64,000 bases of DNA from Extensimonas soli (GCF_029211265.1 NZ_JARGEL010000013.1:124001-188000); one strand, 5' to 3'. Shown: positions 27,498-38,545, counted from the first letter of the stretch. The notes: generated from the letters alone by a model not told the origin. Numbers and translations are program-made.

Positions 27498-27725
27498 TTA
27501 TTCTTTGATGCCTTTTGCTATGCAGATCGCACCAATGCCAACCGCGACAAAGCCGGCGCCCAAAATACCCAGCAGCCACTTCGTGCCGCGCATGCCCAAG
27601 TCGAAGACACCCGTGTCCGGGCTATTGCCGATAGGGTCGAGGAATAGGGCAATGAAGAGCAGCAAGGCGCCTATGCCGAGCAAGGCCGCGGGTTCTATGC
27701 GCGCAGATGGAGGGCGGTAACTCAT
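27498..27725 (-). CDS. Small two-helix membrane protein, unknown
   Basis: 75 aa. Two hydrophobic segments (about 10-28 and 47-70: LLGIGALLLFIALFLDP and LLGILGAGFVAVGIGAICIA) separated by a short loop with GNSPDTGVFDLG. I do not recognise the family. The ATG of MSYRPPSARI was chosen because AAGGAAG stands 6 bases before it; a longer open frame upstream lacks such a site. It lies between a family B repeat and 188 bp of gene-free DNA, downstream of the three-gene operon. Confidence 0.65.
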   Translation of the reverse strand: MSYRPPSARIEPAALLGIGALLLFIALFLDPIGNSPDTGVFDLGMRGTKWLLGILGAGFVAVGIGAICIAKGIKE

Positions 27726-27913
27726 GATGATCTTCCTTATTCCGCTCCTTGCAGCGCACGCGATTGGGTTCCCTGGCGTCGCTTCAGAAGGAACTACCGG
27801 AGTCCGGTCTACCTGAAACTCGAGAGCCGCACCTAGCGCGTCTTCCACAAGACCGAAAAAACCGCTGAGGAATGCGTCGGCTTCAGTGTTCTATTCATTT
27901 CGCTCACGCTCCA

Positions 27914-28849
27914 TCACAGCACCCCACGTCCCGTCTCTGACTTCAGCAGTGCCGCCAACTGCGATCCCGACTTCAGCTTCTCAATGAAAGTGCAGCCAGC
28001 GTTGTTGGGGCGCCAGTACGGACACGCAAGAAAATAGGCGTCCAGCAGTCCGGTCGCGTTTTGCTTTTTTCGTAGCACCATGTTCTCACCGTGCACCGGA
28101 CAGGTGGCCAGTTCGACTCCACGATGCCCCGAGATCAAGTCAGATTTAAGATCGTTGAGGCGGGTATCAATGATCTTTTCCGTGCCCTTGTCGGTAAGGA
28201 TGATGCTGAACTCCTCGGCCGTCATTGAAAACTCCGGCGCGGTTGTATCGGTCATCAGGCCGTAGTCATTTCGTTGGAGTTGCTCAGTGTGTGTGCACGC
28301 GCGTCGGCCACCTTGCTGCACATACCAGCCCGTGCAGCCCCAGTAGAAGTCTTTGGGCTCTGCGACGGAAAGATCCCGCTTCCACTGCAGTTTCATCGGC
28401 CGTCCGCATACTCGACACTGCTTACCGAGAGTGTCGGCGAACGCGTTGTACTGAAGGACATGGGTCGTTTCAAGGTCGATTTCAACCTTGTCGATGACGC
28501 CCTCCGTCTCGATGATTTTTTCGGCAGCGCGGACCTCCTTACCCTCGTTGAGTTCGGAGAGGAGTTGTTCGCGCTCGGCGCGCAGGTCTTCCCAACGTTT
28601 TCGAGCACGGTCATTGAGACTTCCGCTCGACATGTGCTGGTTCCGCAGGTGCATGATTTCGTCATTAACCGAGCGCAAGCGGTCCTTCTTGCGCGCGATC
28701 TCATCGACGACTTCTGCGCCAGTTACCCCTCCTTGACGCTTGTAGGCGTCGTACCCTCGCTTGATTCCAGAAATCACCTGAACAGTGGTGTCGACGAGAA
28801 CCCCGAGCAGCGTCCCCAAGCCGTTTGCAAGCCGGTCAAAAAAACTCAT
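27914..28849 (-). CDS. Protein with two topoisomerase-type zinc ribbons, unknown function
   Basis: 311 aa. Seen: an amphipathic/hydrophobic N-terminus (MSFFDRLANGLGTLLGVLVD), a charged helical region predicted coiled coil (about 50-120), and two four-cysteine zinc-ribbon-like segments. The first has CRVCGRPM and, later, WGCTG and RACTHTEQL; the second has CPVHGENMVL and ACPYWRPNNAGCTFIEKL. The spacing resembles C-terminal zinc fingers of type IA topoisomerases. The topoisomerase catalytic domain is absent. The start overlaps the stop of the preceding gene (ATGA). Third gene of a compact operon in AT-richer DNA; binding to nucleic acid is an inference from the ribbons. Confidence 0.75.
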   Translation of the reverse strand: MSFFDRLANGLGTLLGVLVDTTVQVISGIKRGYDAYKRQGGVTGAEVVDEIARKKDRLRSVNDEIMHLRNQHMSSGSLNDRARKRWEDLRAEREQLLSELNEGKEVRAAEKIIETEGVIDKVEIDLETTHVLQYNAFADTLGKQCRVCGRPMKLQWKRDLSVAEPKDFYWGCTGWYVQQGGRRACTHTEQLQRNDYGLMTDTTAPEFSMTAEEFSIILTDKGTEKIIDTRLNDLKSDLISGHRGVELATCPVHGENMVLRKKQNATGLLDAYFLACPYWRPNNAGCTFIEKLKSGSQLAALLKSETGRGVL

Positions 28850-29838
28850 AGTGACTCCCCGGAAAGCAGCCGACTCTGCTGCGACAGACGCATTGATAGC
28901 AGCCTGTTGGTATCGGCGCGGAACGAAGTGATGATCGCCTCCTGATTCCAGTACCGGTCGAACAAAAGGCCTCCGGCAAAAGCGGCGGGAATTGCCAGCA
29001 ACCCTCCGCCTGCGGCATAGACTGCGGCACCAGCGAGTTTGGCGGCGACGATGCGCTGGCCTCGGCGCGCGATGGCTAGCTTGAACTTGTCGATTGTCTG
29101 CTGCCCAACTGAAACCTTGTATCCCTCCCAAGTCGCAATGGCCACCAGGGGGAAGAGCGGGCTGAAATAGTCGAGGAAGCGTTCAGCCACCGAGTCATCC
29201 ATGACATCAATGGCCGACGACACTTGATCGTGCAGGTCACTCTCAGTGATTCCGCTGTCCAGCACCAAACCGGAGTGGGCCACCTCATGGGTGGCCAGGA
29301 TTTCAATGTCCGGGTAGCGATGCAGCGCCTCTTGAATATAGCCTGCGCTGTCTGTCGCCTTGAGTTGCAAGTAATCTGCGGTGGCTCCATCAGGGCCAAC
29401 GATCTGCATATCCCAGCCAGGCTGATTCAGCGAGTCTGCCAAGACGGCGTTATAGCCATCGGGAAGAAGAACTGGTCCCACCTGTTCGCCGGCATTTAGA
29501 CGATCCGCAACAAGGTACTCAAAGTATTTCCCCTTGGCGGTATTGATGGCCCCTTGCAGTTCTTCCCCGGTTAGCCCAAGCAAATGCTCGTCGGCCAGGG
29601 AGGGGTTAGTGATGCGAATCGCTTCAACAAGGCGGGAATCAAGGTCAGCAATATCCTGGCCTACCAATACCTCCGCTGACGCGGCCGTTAGTGTCAGGTC
29701 GAAGAGGGATTCTCGGTTGGCCTTCAAATACCTCTGAAATGCATCGTAAAACCGCTCACCAGCGGGCCTACCACCTACGTTGCCGTAACCACGGCTTAGT
29801 TGGTCAATTTTCGGAGAGGTCACGGCACTCATGATCAC
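28846..29838 (-). CDS. Possible PD-(D/E)XK-like nuclease with membrane segment, unknown
   Basis: 330 aa from a GTG start, or 328 from the ATG at 29832. Seen: GKYFEYLVADRLN, then PGWDMQIVG, then DYLQLKAT, about residues 100-185. The order E...D...QxK resembles the Mrr-like variant of the restriction-endonuclease fold, where Q replaces the second acid. A Gly/Ala-rich hydrophobic segment near 275-300 (LAGAAVYAAGGGLLAIPAAF then AGGLLFDRYWN) could cross or insert into a membrane. The family is not recognised and activity is unproven. It overlaps both neighbours by four bases and is the middle gene of the operon. Confidence 0.7.
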   Translation of the reverse strand: MIMSAVTSPKIDQLSRGYGNVGGRPAGERFYDAFQRYLKANRESLFDLTLTAASAEVLVGQDIADLDSRLVEAIRITNPSLADEHLLGLTGEELQGAINTAKGKYFEYLVADRLNAGEQVGPVLLPDGYNAVLADSLNQPGWDMQIVGPDGATADYLQLKATDSAGYIQEALHRYPDIEILATHEVAHSGLVLDSGITESDLHDQVSSAIDVMDDSVAERFLDYFSPLFPLVAIATWEGYKVSVGQQTIDKFKLAIARRGQRIVAAKLAGAAVYAAGGGLLAIPAAFAGGLLFDRYWNQEAIITSFRADTNRLLSMRLSQQSRLLSGESL

Positions 29839-30068
29839 TTGACCAAATTTCGAATAGAGGAAAGCTCCGTTTTGACCCGCTGCAAATCGGCGACCCAGCC
29901 CGATGCAGAAATTCCTTCGGGCTCGATTCCTAATCCCTCCTCGATTCGGGAAACCCGTTTTTCGAGTCGTTGAATGAAGGTATCCATTCCGCCAAGTACC
30001 TCCTCAACCATCAGGAGATGTTGCTCAATCTGTGAACGAAGTTGGCCCATCGTCAGTTCGTCAAACAT
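29835..30068 (-). CDS. Small coiled-coil protein, first gene of the accessory operon
   Basis: 77 aa, almost entirely heptad-like: MFDELTMGQLRSQIEQHLLM, followed by a stretch with regularly spaced Ile/Leu/Val (FIQRLEKRVSRIEEGLGI). No catalytic motif. The start follows GAGAGGTTGAAAAT, and the stop overlaps the GTG start of the next gene. A scaffold or oligomerisation partner for the two following proteins is a reasonable guess from position only. Confidence 0.68.
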   Translation of the reverse strand: MFDELTMGQLRSQIEQHLLMVEEVLGGMDTFIQRLEKRVSRIEEGLGIEPEGISASGWVADLQRVKTELSSIRNLVK

Positions 30069-30087
30069 ATTTTCAACCTCTCGTTTC

Positions 30088-30102
30088 AGTATATCGCATA
30101 CT
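30088..30102 (-). promoter_or_regulatory. Candidate -10 and dyad upstream of the accessory operon
   Basis: Reading leftwards, TATACT lies 19 bp before the coiled-coil gene start and overlaps a 15-bp dyad (AGTAT-N5-ATACT). The -35 region is weak. A repressor could bind here, but none was identified. Confidence 0.4.
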
Positions 30103-30134
30103 AATAAATTGCTTCACTAAATATAGCGGTTTGT

Positions 30135-30168
30135 GCTTTCTGGATAAGCGATAGCTGCAATTTTGACC
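30135..30168 (-). repeat. Family B-like repeat, right edge of accessory region
   Basis: On the minus strand AAAATTGCAGCTATCGCTTA then TCCAGAAAGC; shares AAATTG, GCAGCTAT and GCTTATCCAG blocks with other copies but is shuffled. Confidence 0.45.
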
Positions 30169-30187
30169 AATATTCTTCAACCCACAC

Positions 30188-31081
30188 CTACACCGCCACC
30201 GGCGCCTTGATCGCCGGGTGGTGCTGGTAGTCGCGCAGCTCGAAGTCATCGAATTCGTAGTCGAAGATGCTCGGCGGGCGGCGGCGCAGGTGTAGTTCGG
30301 GGTAGGGGTAGGGCGTGCGCGCGAGTTGGGTTTGCACCTGCTCGGTGTGGTTGCTGTAGATGTGGCAGTCGCCGCCGGTCCAGATGAAGTCGCCCACGTC
30401 CAGATCGCACTGCTGCGCCAACATGTGCGTGAGCAGCGCGTAGCTCGCGATGTTGAAGGGCACACCCAGGAAGATGTCGGCGCTGCGCTGGTAGAGCTGG
30501 CAGCTCAGCGTGCCGCGTGCGCCGGGCGTTTGCGGCGGGGCCACGTAGAACTGGAAGAAGGCGTGGCAGGGCATGAGGGCCATTTTGTCGAGCTCGGCCA
30601 CGTTCCAGGCGCTCACGATCATGCGGCGCGAGTCGGGGTTGGTCTTGAGCGTGGCTATCACGGCGCTGATCTGGTCTATGGCGGCGTGCGGGTTTTCGGG
30701 CGTGGGCGCGGGCCAGCTGCGCCACTGCACGCCATAGACGGGGCCGAGGTCGCCGTCGGGGCCGGCCCATTCGTCCCAGATCGTCACGCCGCGCTCTTGC
30801 AGCCAGCGCACGTTGCGGTCGCCACGCAAAAACCAGAGCAGCTCGAGCGCGACGGACTTGAAGTGCACCTTTTTGGTCGTGACCAGCGGAAAGCCCTCGC
30901 GCAGGTCGAAGCGCATCTGGTAGCCGAACACGCTGCCCGTGCCCGTGCCCGTGCGGTCGCCCTTGTGCACGCCGTGCGTGAACACGTGGCGCATGAAGTC
31001 TTCGTACTGCGAACGCACGGGGCGCGCGGTGGCCGTGAGGGCCGTGGGGGCCGAAATGGAGGGGGGCGGGGGTGTCGTCAT
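30188..31081 (-). CDS. thyA: Thymidylate synthase
   Basis: 297 aa. Converts dUMP and methylenetetrahydrofolate to dTMP and dihydrofolate. Seen: [22 protein letters not shown], the catalytic [11 protein letters not shown] with nucleophile Cys172, [20 protein letters not shown], and [13 protein letters not shown] short Pro/Ala-rich N-terminal extension of about 25 residues precedes the domain. It works in one cycle with folA in this window, though the two genes are about 6 kb apart. 67 bp after parC on the same strand. Confidence 0.97.
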   Translation of the reverse strand: MTTPPPPSISAPTALTATARPVRSQYEDFMRHVFTHGVHKGDRTGTGTGSVFGYQMRFDLREGFPLVTTKKVHFKSVALELLWFLRGDRNVRWLQERGVTIWDEWAGPDGDLGPVYGVQWRSWPAPTPENPHAAIDQISAVIATLKTNPDSRRMIVSAWNVAELDKMALMPCHAFFQFYVAPPQTPGARGTLSCQLYQRSADIFLGVPFNIASYALLTHMLAQQCDLDVGDFIWTGGDCHIYSNHTEQVQTQLARTPYPYPELHLRRRPPSIFDYEFDDFELRDYQHHPAIKAPVAV

Positions 31082-31148
31082 GGTGCGGGATGGGTAGCGA
31101 AATGGGGCATGGAGCGATGTCGCAGGGCGCGCGTGGCTTGGTTCTTTC

Positions 31149-33572
<2,424 letters not shown>

Positions 33573-33710
33573 GGGCGTATTGTCTGTGCAGGGCAGAGGT
33601 TTTCTGGAAAGCCGGCATCTGCTGCGAAGGCTTTTTGAGAACCTGTTCAGGAAAAGATCGTGGACAGGTTGTAAGAATGTTGCTGACTGTTTTGTTGAGG
33701 ATCGTTCACC

Positions 33711-34361
33711 ATGTACCTCCCCGCCCATTTTTCCGAGCCGCGCACCGAAGTTTTGCACGCGCTCATGCGTGCGCGGCCACTGGCCACCTTGGTCACGCTG
33801 GCGGCAGGCGGGCTCGATGCCAACCACATTCCGCTGCGCCTCTCGCCAGAGGACGGCCCCCTGGGCACGCTGCGCGGCCATGTCGCGCGGGCCAATCCGC
33901 TCTGGCGCGAATGCGCCTCGGGCACTGATGCGCTCGCGATCTTCCACGGGCCCGACGCCTACATCACGCCCGGCTGGTACCCCACCAAGGCACAAACGGG
34001 CAAGGCCGTGCCAACCTGGAACTACGCCGTGGTGCATGCCCATGGTGCGCTGCGCGCGGTCGATGACCGGGTCTGGCTGCGCGCGCACCTCGCGGCGCTC
34101 ACCGCGCAGCACGAGGCCGCGTCCGCCCAGCCCTGGCAGATTGAGGACGCACCGGCCGACTACCTCGAAAAGATGATCGGCGCCGTCGTGGGCATAGAGA
34201 TCGCCATCACGCGCCTCACGGGCAAGTGGAAGGCGAGCCAGAACCAGGTGCCGGAAAACCAGGCCGGCGTGGCGCACGGCCTGCGCGAGCGCGCGGGCGC
34301 CGATGACCTGGCCATGGCGGCTTTGGTCGAAGAAGCGGCGCGGGGGCGGGTGGCGCGCTGA
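33711..34361 (+). CDS. paiB: FMN-binding PaiB-family protein
   Basis: 216 aa. PaiB-family proteins have a flavin-binding split-barrel fold and were named for repression of sporulation/protease genes in Bacillus; the role in proteobacteria is unclear. Seen: [11 protein letters not shown] start, [27 protein letters not shown] and [22 protein letters not shown] near the C-terminus. Length is typical. The start follows GAGGATCGTTCACC. It is divergent from parC (138 bp) and ends 32 bp before the HEPN remnant. Confidence 0.88.
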   Translation: MYLPAHFSEPRTEVLHALMRARPLATLVTLAAGGLDANHIPLRLSPEDGPLGTLRGHVARANPLWRECASGTDALAIFHGPDAYITPGWYPTKAQTGKAVPTWNYAVVHAHGALRAVDDRVWLRAHLAALTAQHEAASAQPWQIEDAPADYLEKMIGAVVGIEIAITRLTGKWKASQNQVPENQAGVAHGLRERAGADDLAMAALVEEAARGRVAR

Positions 34362-34393
34362 AGGGGCGATGCGGCAAGTGCATGCCGTCATGG

Positions 34394-34924
34394 TTACTGA
34401 CGACTCGATCGTTCTAACCGGTTTTTCATGTCATGCAACCGGGCGAGCAAACTGGGAACATCGTCACGGACGATGCTCCACACGGTGTCAGGATCGATGC
34501 CCAGATAGGCATGGATCAGCCGATTGCGCGTTGCCACGATACGCCGCCAGGGAATATCGGGATACAGGGCCCTGATGTCGGTGGGAATGTGGGTTGCCGC
34601 TTCACCGATCAGCTCCAGATTGCGCAGCGTAGCGTCCTAGCAGCCTGTCGGACTTTGGAATCGTCGGCTGCGAATGCGCCGCAGCGGCCCATTTTTTACC
34701 GTCTTCTTGCCCCATAGTCCCGCTATGGGGCGGCAAATTCGGCAAAAACTGGCCTCGCTGGGGCCCATTCTCGCTATCGACGCCCAAAGTCCGACAGGCT
34801 GCTAGTGGAGCGGACTCGTTTCAAAAGCGTTCTGGTCGAGCCCTCGGGTGTAGTGCACCACCCTTTCGGCAAAGGCGATCATGTCGTCTATGTAGAAGGC
34901 CCAGGCGCGAGTGGGTTCAGACAT
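34394..34924 (-). pseudogene. HEPN-domain toxin (DUF86 type) split by a palindromic element
   Basis: The N-terminal part (34806-34924) reads MSEPTRAWAFYIDDMIAFAE and continues to TSPLH, where the element brings a TAG. The C-terminal part (34394-34636) resumes with DATLRNLELIGEAA and includes the HEPN RNase-type motif RNRLIHAY (R-x4-H with following Tyr). Removing the element with one CTAG copy restores the frame but leaves a TAG at the join. The start overlaps the MNT stop by 8 bases (ATGTCTGA), the standard HEPN/MNT layout. Not expected to make a working toxin. Confidence 0.88.
34637..34805 (+). mobile_element. Palindromic element family A, copy 3 (in HEPN gene)
   Basis: 169 bp with perfect 22-bp terminal inverted repeats beginning CTA-GCAGCCTGTCGGACTTTGG. 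Same orientation as copy 1 and nearly the same interior as copy 2 in reverse. The terminal CTAG may be, or include, a target duplication. Confidence 0.92.
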
Positions 34925-35207
34925 CGACGGCATCTTGCTCGACATAGGGGCGCAGCTCGGGACGCAGCGCTTTTTCTGACACGAGGTCTACGGTGCAGCC
35001 CAGCTCGTCTTCCAGATAGAACTGCACGCCGAAATACCGGTCGGAAGTTGCCGGGCCGTCGAACGCCACCAGCACATCCACATCGCTGTCACCACGTGCG
35101 TCGCCCCGGGCGGTGGAGCCGAACAAGGCCAACCGCCTGACACCGTAACGCTCTTGCAGCACGGGCTTGGCCCGTGCCAGGGTTTCCAGGGTCTGGAGGC
35201 GGTTCAT
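34917..35207 (-). CDS. MNT-type nucleotidyltransferase antitoxin
   Basis: 96 aa, intact. Seen: the nucleotidyltransferase signature LFGSTARGDARGDSDVDVLV, with G30-S31 and the metal Asp pair D42 and D44. In HEPN/MNT systems the MNT protein neutralises the HEPN toxin, in several cases by adding AMP to a tyrosine of the toxin. Here the partner is broken, so the antitoxin survives alone. The start (MNRLQTLETL) lies 51 bp after the parE stop region on the same strand, and its stop overlaps the HEPN start. Confidence 0.9.
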   Translation of the reverse strand: MNRLQTLETLARAKPVLQERYGVRRLALFGSTARGDARGDSDVDVLVAFDGPATSDRYFGVQFYLEDELGCTVDLVSEKALRPELRPYVEQDAVDV

Positions 35208-35258
35208 CGCATGGCCTCCGGTGGTGGCGAATGGGAGTCGATTATGCGGCGGCAGCGA

Positions 35259-37241
35259 TCACACATCCACCTCCACCGCATCGCCGCGCAGCTCCATCAG
35301 TTCGCGGCGTGCGGCGGCTTCGCCCTTGCCCATGAGCTGGGTGATGCGCGCTTCGGTGGTGGCGAAGTCGAGGTCGCCCAGCTGCACGGGCAGCAGGCGG
35401 CGTGTGTCGGGGTTGAGGGTGGTTTCCCAGAGCTGCTCGGCGCTCATTTCGCCCAGCCCCTTGAAACGGCTGATCTGGCATTTTTCGCGCGGCACGCCTT
35501 CCTTGGCGCATTTGTCGAGGATCGCGGCAAGCTCGCCCTCGTCGAGCGCGTAGTGTTTGCTTGCGGGCTTTTTGCCGCGCGCGGGCACATCGACGCGGTA
35601 CAGCGGCGGGCGCGCCACGTACACATGCCCGGCTTCGATGAGCTTGGGAAAGTGACGGAAAAACAGCGTCAGCAGCAGCACCTGGATGTGCGAGCCATCG
35701 ACATCGGCGTCGCTCAGGATGCAGACCTTGCCGTAGCGCAGGCCCGACAGGTCGGGGCTGTCGTTCGGGCCGTGCGGGTCCACGCCTATGGCCACGGCGA
35801 TGTCGTGCACCTCGGCGTTGGCGAACAGGCGGTCGCGCTCGACCTCCCAGGTGTTGAGCACCTTGCCGCGCAAGGGGAGAATGGCCTGCGACTCCTTGTC
35901 GCGGCCCATTTTGGCGCTGCCGCCGGCGCTGTCGCCCTCGACCAGAAAGATCTCGTTGTGGCGCAGGTCGCGGCTTTCGCAGTCGGTGAGCTTGCCCGGC
36001 AGCACGGCCACGCCCGAGCCCTTGCGTTTTTCGACCTTCTGGCCGGCTTTCTGGCGGCTTTGCGCGGCCTTGATGGCGAGTTCGGCGAGCTTTTTGCCGT
36101 ATTCGACATGCTGGTTGAGCCACAGCTCCAGCGCCGGGCGCACGAAGCTCGAAACCAGGCGCACGGCGTCGCGCGAGTTCAGGCGCTCCTTGATCTGGCC
36201 CTGGAATTGCGGATCGAGCACCTTGGCCGAGAGCACGTAGCTCGCGCGTGCAAACACGTCCTCGGGCAGCAGCTTGACGCCTTTGGGCAGCAGCGCGTGC
36301 AGTTCGATGAAGCTTTTCACGGCCTGGAACAGCCCGTCGCGCAGGCCGCTGTCGTGCGTGCCGCCCGCGCTCGTGGGGATCAGGTTGACGTAGCTCTCGC
36401 GCACCGGCGCGCCTTCTTCGGTAAAGGCTACGGCCCAGGCCGCGCCTTCGCCCTCGGCAAAGCTGTCGTGGCCGGCGTCGGCATGGCCTGCGCCTTCAAA
36501 CACCGGAATCACGGGTTCGGCGCTCAGGCTTTGCTGCAAATAATCGAGCAGCCCGCCTTTGTATTGCCAGCTCTGGCTGTCTTTTTTCTTCTCATCGATG
36601 AGCTGCACCGTGACGCCGGGCATGAGCACGGCCTTGCTGCGCAGCAGGTGCACCAGCTCGCCCAGGGGCAGCGCGTCGGACTCGAAGTAGCGCCCGTCGG
36701 GCCACACGCGCACGCTGGTGCCCTGCTTGCGATCGCCTGCGGCGCAGGGGCGCACGCTGAGCGGCTCGAGCACGTCGCCGCCGGCGAACACGATGCGCGC
36801 GGCCTGCCCGTCGCGGTGGCTCGTGACTTCGAGCCGGCGTGCGAGCGCGTTGGTCACGCTCACGCCCACGCCGTGCAAGCCGCCTGAGAAGCTGTACGCG
36901 CCGCCCTGGCCCTTGTCGAACTTGCCGCCCGCGTGCAGGCGCGTGAACACGAGTTCGATCACGGGGGCGTTTTCTTCGGGGTGCAGGCCGAACGGGATGC
37001 CGCGCCCGTCGTCTTCCACGCTCACCGAGCCGTCGGCGTGCAGCGTGACCCTGATGCGCCGGCCAAAGCCCGCGAGCGCCTCGTCGGCGGCGTTGTCCAG
37101 CACTTCCTGCACGATGTGCAGCGGGTTGTCGGTGCGCGTGTACATGCCCGGGCGCTGCTTGACGGGCTCCAGCCCCTTGAGCACGCGGATAGAGCCCTCG
37201 GCATACGCGCTGGTGGAAACGGTTGACGCTTTGCTTGCCAT
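35259..37241 (-). CDS. parE: DNA topoisomerase IV subunit B
   Basis: 660 aa, ATPase subunit that works with ParC; length fits ParE and is shorter than GyrB. Seen: GHKL ATPase start (VLDNAADEAL, EDDGRGIPFG, GGLHGVGVSVTNAL), EGDSAGGSAKMGRD with the TOPRIM Glu, DADVDGSHIQVLLLT, and the C-terminal RFKGLGEM. The ATG of MASKASTVST was chosen; it is 50 bp downstream of a perfect 14-bp palindrome. Two unrelated genes and the broken toxin pair lie between parE and parC. Confidence 0.96.
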   Translation of the reverse strand: MASKASTVSTSAYAEGSIRVLKGLEPVKQRPGMYTRTDNPLHIVQEVLDNAADEALAGFGRRIRVTLHADGSVSVEDDGRGIPFGLHPEENAPVIELVFTRLHAGGKFDKGQGGAYSFSGGLHGVGVSVTNALARRLEVTSHRDGQAARIVFAGGDVLEPLSVRPCAAGDRKQGTSVRVWPDGRYFESDALPLGELVHLLRSKAVLMPGVTVQLIDEKKKDSQSWQYKGGLLDYLQQSLSAEPVIPVFEGAGHADAGHDSFAEGEGAAWAVAFTEEGAPVRESYVNLIPTSAGGTHDSGLRDGLFQAVKSFIELHALLPKGVKLLPEDVFARASYVLSAKVLDPQFQGQIKERLNSRDAVRLVSSFVRPALELWLNQHVEYGKKLAELAIKAAQSRQKAGQKVEKRKGSGVAVLPGKLTDCESRDLRHNEIFLVEGDSAGGSAKMGRDKESQAILPLRGKVLNTWEVERDRLFANAEVHDIAVAIGVDPHGPNDSPDLSGLRYGKVCILSDADVDGSHIQVLLLTLFFRHFPKLIEAGHVYVARPPLYRVDVPARGKKPASKHYALDEGELAAILDKCAKEGVPREKCQISRFKGLGEMSAEQLWETTLNPDTRRLLPVQLGDLDFATTEARITQLMGKGEAAARRELMELRGDAVEVDV

Positions 37242-37290
37242 GGCGGCGGATTGTAGTGCGGCGGGAAAAATGGCTGTATGAAACGCCAGT

Positions 37291-37304
37291 ATTGTGCGCA
37301 CAAT
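37291..37304. promoter_or_regulatory. 14-bp perfect palindrome upstream of parE
   Basis: ATTGTGCGCACAAT, 50 bp before the parE start, followed by a further half-site GCGCACAA 2 bases later. Looks like an operator; no binding protein can be named. Confidence 0.4.
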
Positions 37305-37311
37305 AGCGCAC

Positions 37312-37338
37312 AAAAAAGCCGCAGCTTGCTGCGGCTTT
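37312..37338 (-). terminator. Rho-independent terminator of the racemase gene
   Basis: AAAGCCGCAGC / GCTGCGGCTTT inverted repeat; reading leftwards it ends in TTTTTT, 22 bp after the racemase stop. Confidence 0.85.
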
Positions 37339-37359
37339 CGTAGCGTGAAGCGCCTGTGT

Positions 37360-38469
37360 TTACTTCAAAATCTCGTCATCGTGCTCGCCGATGTAGGGCG
37401 ATGGGCCGGGCTGCCCGGGCACGGTGCGGCTGAAGCGCGGTGCGGGCGCAGGCTGCAGGATGCCTTCGCGTTCGAAGAAGGTGCCGCGCGCTCGGTTGTG
37501 CGGGTGCTGCGCCGCTTCTTCGAGCGTGAGCACGGGCGCAAAGCATACGTCCGTGCCCTCGAGCAGTGCGCGCCAGTGGCTGCTGGGTTGGCTGCGGAAA
37601 ATGTCGGCGATCTTGCGCTTGAGCCCGGGCCAGGCGGCTGGGTCGCGCTGGCGCGAGAGCGCGAAGTCGGGGTCGGTGATGCCGAGCTTTTCGAGCAGCA
37701 GGGTGTAGAACTGCGGCTCGAGCGAGCCGATCGAGATCCACTGGCCGTCGGCGCATTCGTAGGTGTCGTAAAAATGCGCGCCGCCGTCGAGCAGGTTGGA
37801 CTGCAGCTTGTTTTGCCACAAGCCCAGCGACTTGAGGTCGCAGACGATGGAAGTCAGCAGCGCCGCACCATCGACGATGGCGGCATCGACCACCTGACCC
37901 TTGCCCGAGTTGCGCGCTTCGAGCAAGGCGCACACGATGCCGAAGGCCAGCATCATGCCGCCGCCGCCAAGGTCGCCGATCATCGCGGGCGGCGCCACCG
38001 GGCCGCCTTGTGCGCGGCCAATGGTGCTGAGCGCGCCCGAGAGCGCGATGTAATTGATGTCGTGCCCCGCGGCCTGCGCCATGGGGCCGTCCTGCCCCCA
38101 GCCCGTCATGCGGCCATAGACCAGGCGCGGATGGCGTGCCAGCAGCACGTCGGGCCCGAGGCCCAGGCGCTCCATCACGCCGGGGCGATAGCCCTCGATG
38201 ATGGCGTCGGCGCCGTCGATCAGCTGCAGCACCTTTTCTTTGTCCTGCGGGTCTTTGAGATCGACCGCGACCGAGCGCCGGCCGCGATGCAGCACGCCGC
38301 GACGGCCGCTCGCGAGGAAGGCGCCCTCGCCACGATCCTTGCCTTTTTCGGCCTTGCGGTCGAGCCGGATCACGTCCGCGCCCATGTCCGACAGCAGCAT
38401 GGCGCAAAAAGGACCGGGGCCTATGCCGCCGAATTCGATGACTTTCAAGCCTTTGAGAGGGCCACTCAT
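37360..38469 (-). CDS. Alpha-methylacyl-CoA racemase (CaiB/BaiF family III)
   Basis: 369 aa. Racemises the 2-methyl centre of branched acyl-CoA esters so that they can enter beta-oxidation. Seen: MSGPLKGLKVIEFGGIGPGP start, AGHDINYIALSGAL with the catalytic His at about 136, and IGDLGGGGMMLAFG with the catalytic Asp at about 166; these features separate racemases from CoA-transferases of the same family. Length is typical. Divergent from the SCP2-thiolase gene (219 bp between the starts) and ends in a strong terminator. Exact substrate unknown. Confidence 0.88.
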   Translation of the reverse strand: MSGPLKGLKVIEFGGIGPGPFCAMLLSDMGADVIRLDRKAEKGKDRGEGAFLASGRRGVLHRGRRSVAVDLKDPQDKEKVLQLIDGADAIIEGYRPGVMERLGLGPDVLLARHPRLVYGRMTGWGQDGPMAQAAGHDINYIALSGALSTIGRAQGGPVAPPAMIGDLGGGGMMLAFGIVCALLEARNSGKGQVVDAAIVDGAALLTSIVCDLKSLGLWQNKLQSNLLDGGAHFYDTYECADGQWISIGSLEPQFYTLLLEKLGITDPDFALSRQRDPAAWPGLKRKIADIFRSQPSSHWRALLEGTDVCFAPVLTLEEAAQHPHNRARGTFFEREGILQPAPAPRFSRTVPGQPGPSPYIGEHDDEILK

Positions 38470-38545
38470 GAGGATTCTCCAGAACGTAGTTGTCGTCGGC
38501 GCGGCTCGGGGCTGGCGCAAGGTTTGCATGAACCCCCTGCGTGTG

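Noticed and set aside
28274-28945. 223-codon plus-strand frame opposite the zinc-ribbon gene
   Set aside because: Lies antisense to two genes that are coupled by overlapping start and stop codons; no motif found.
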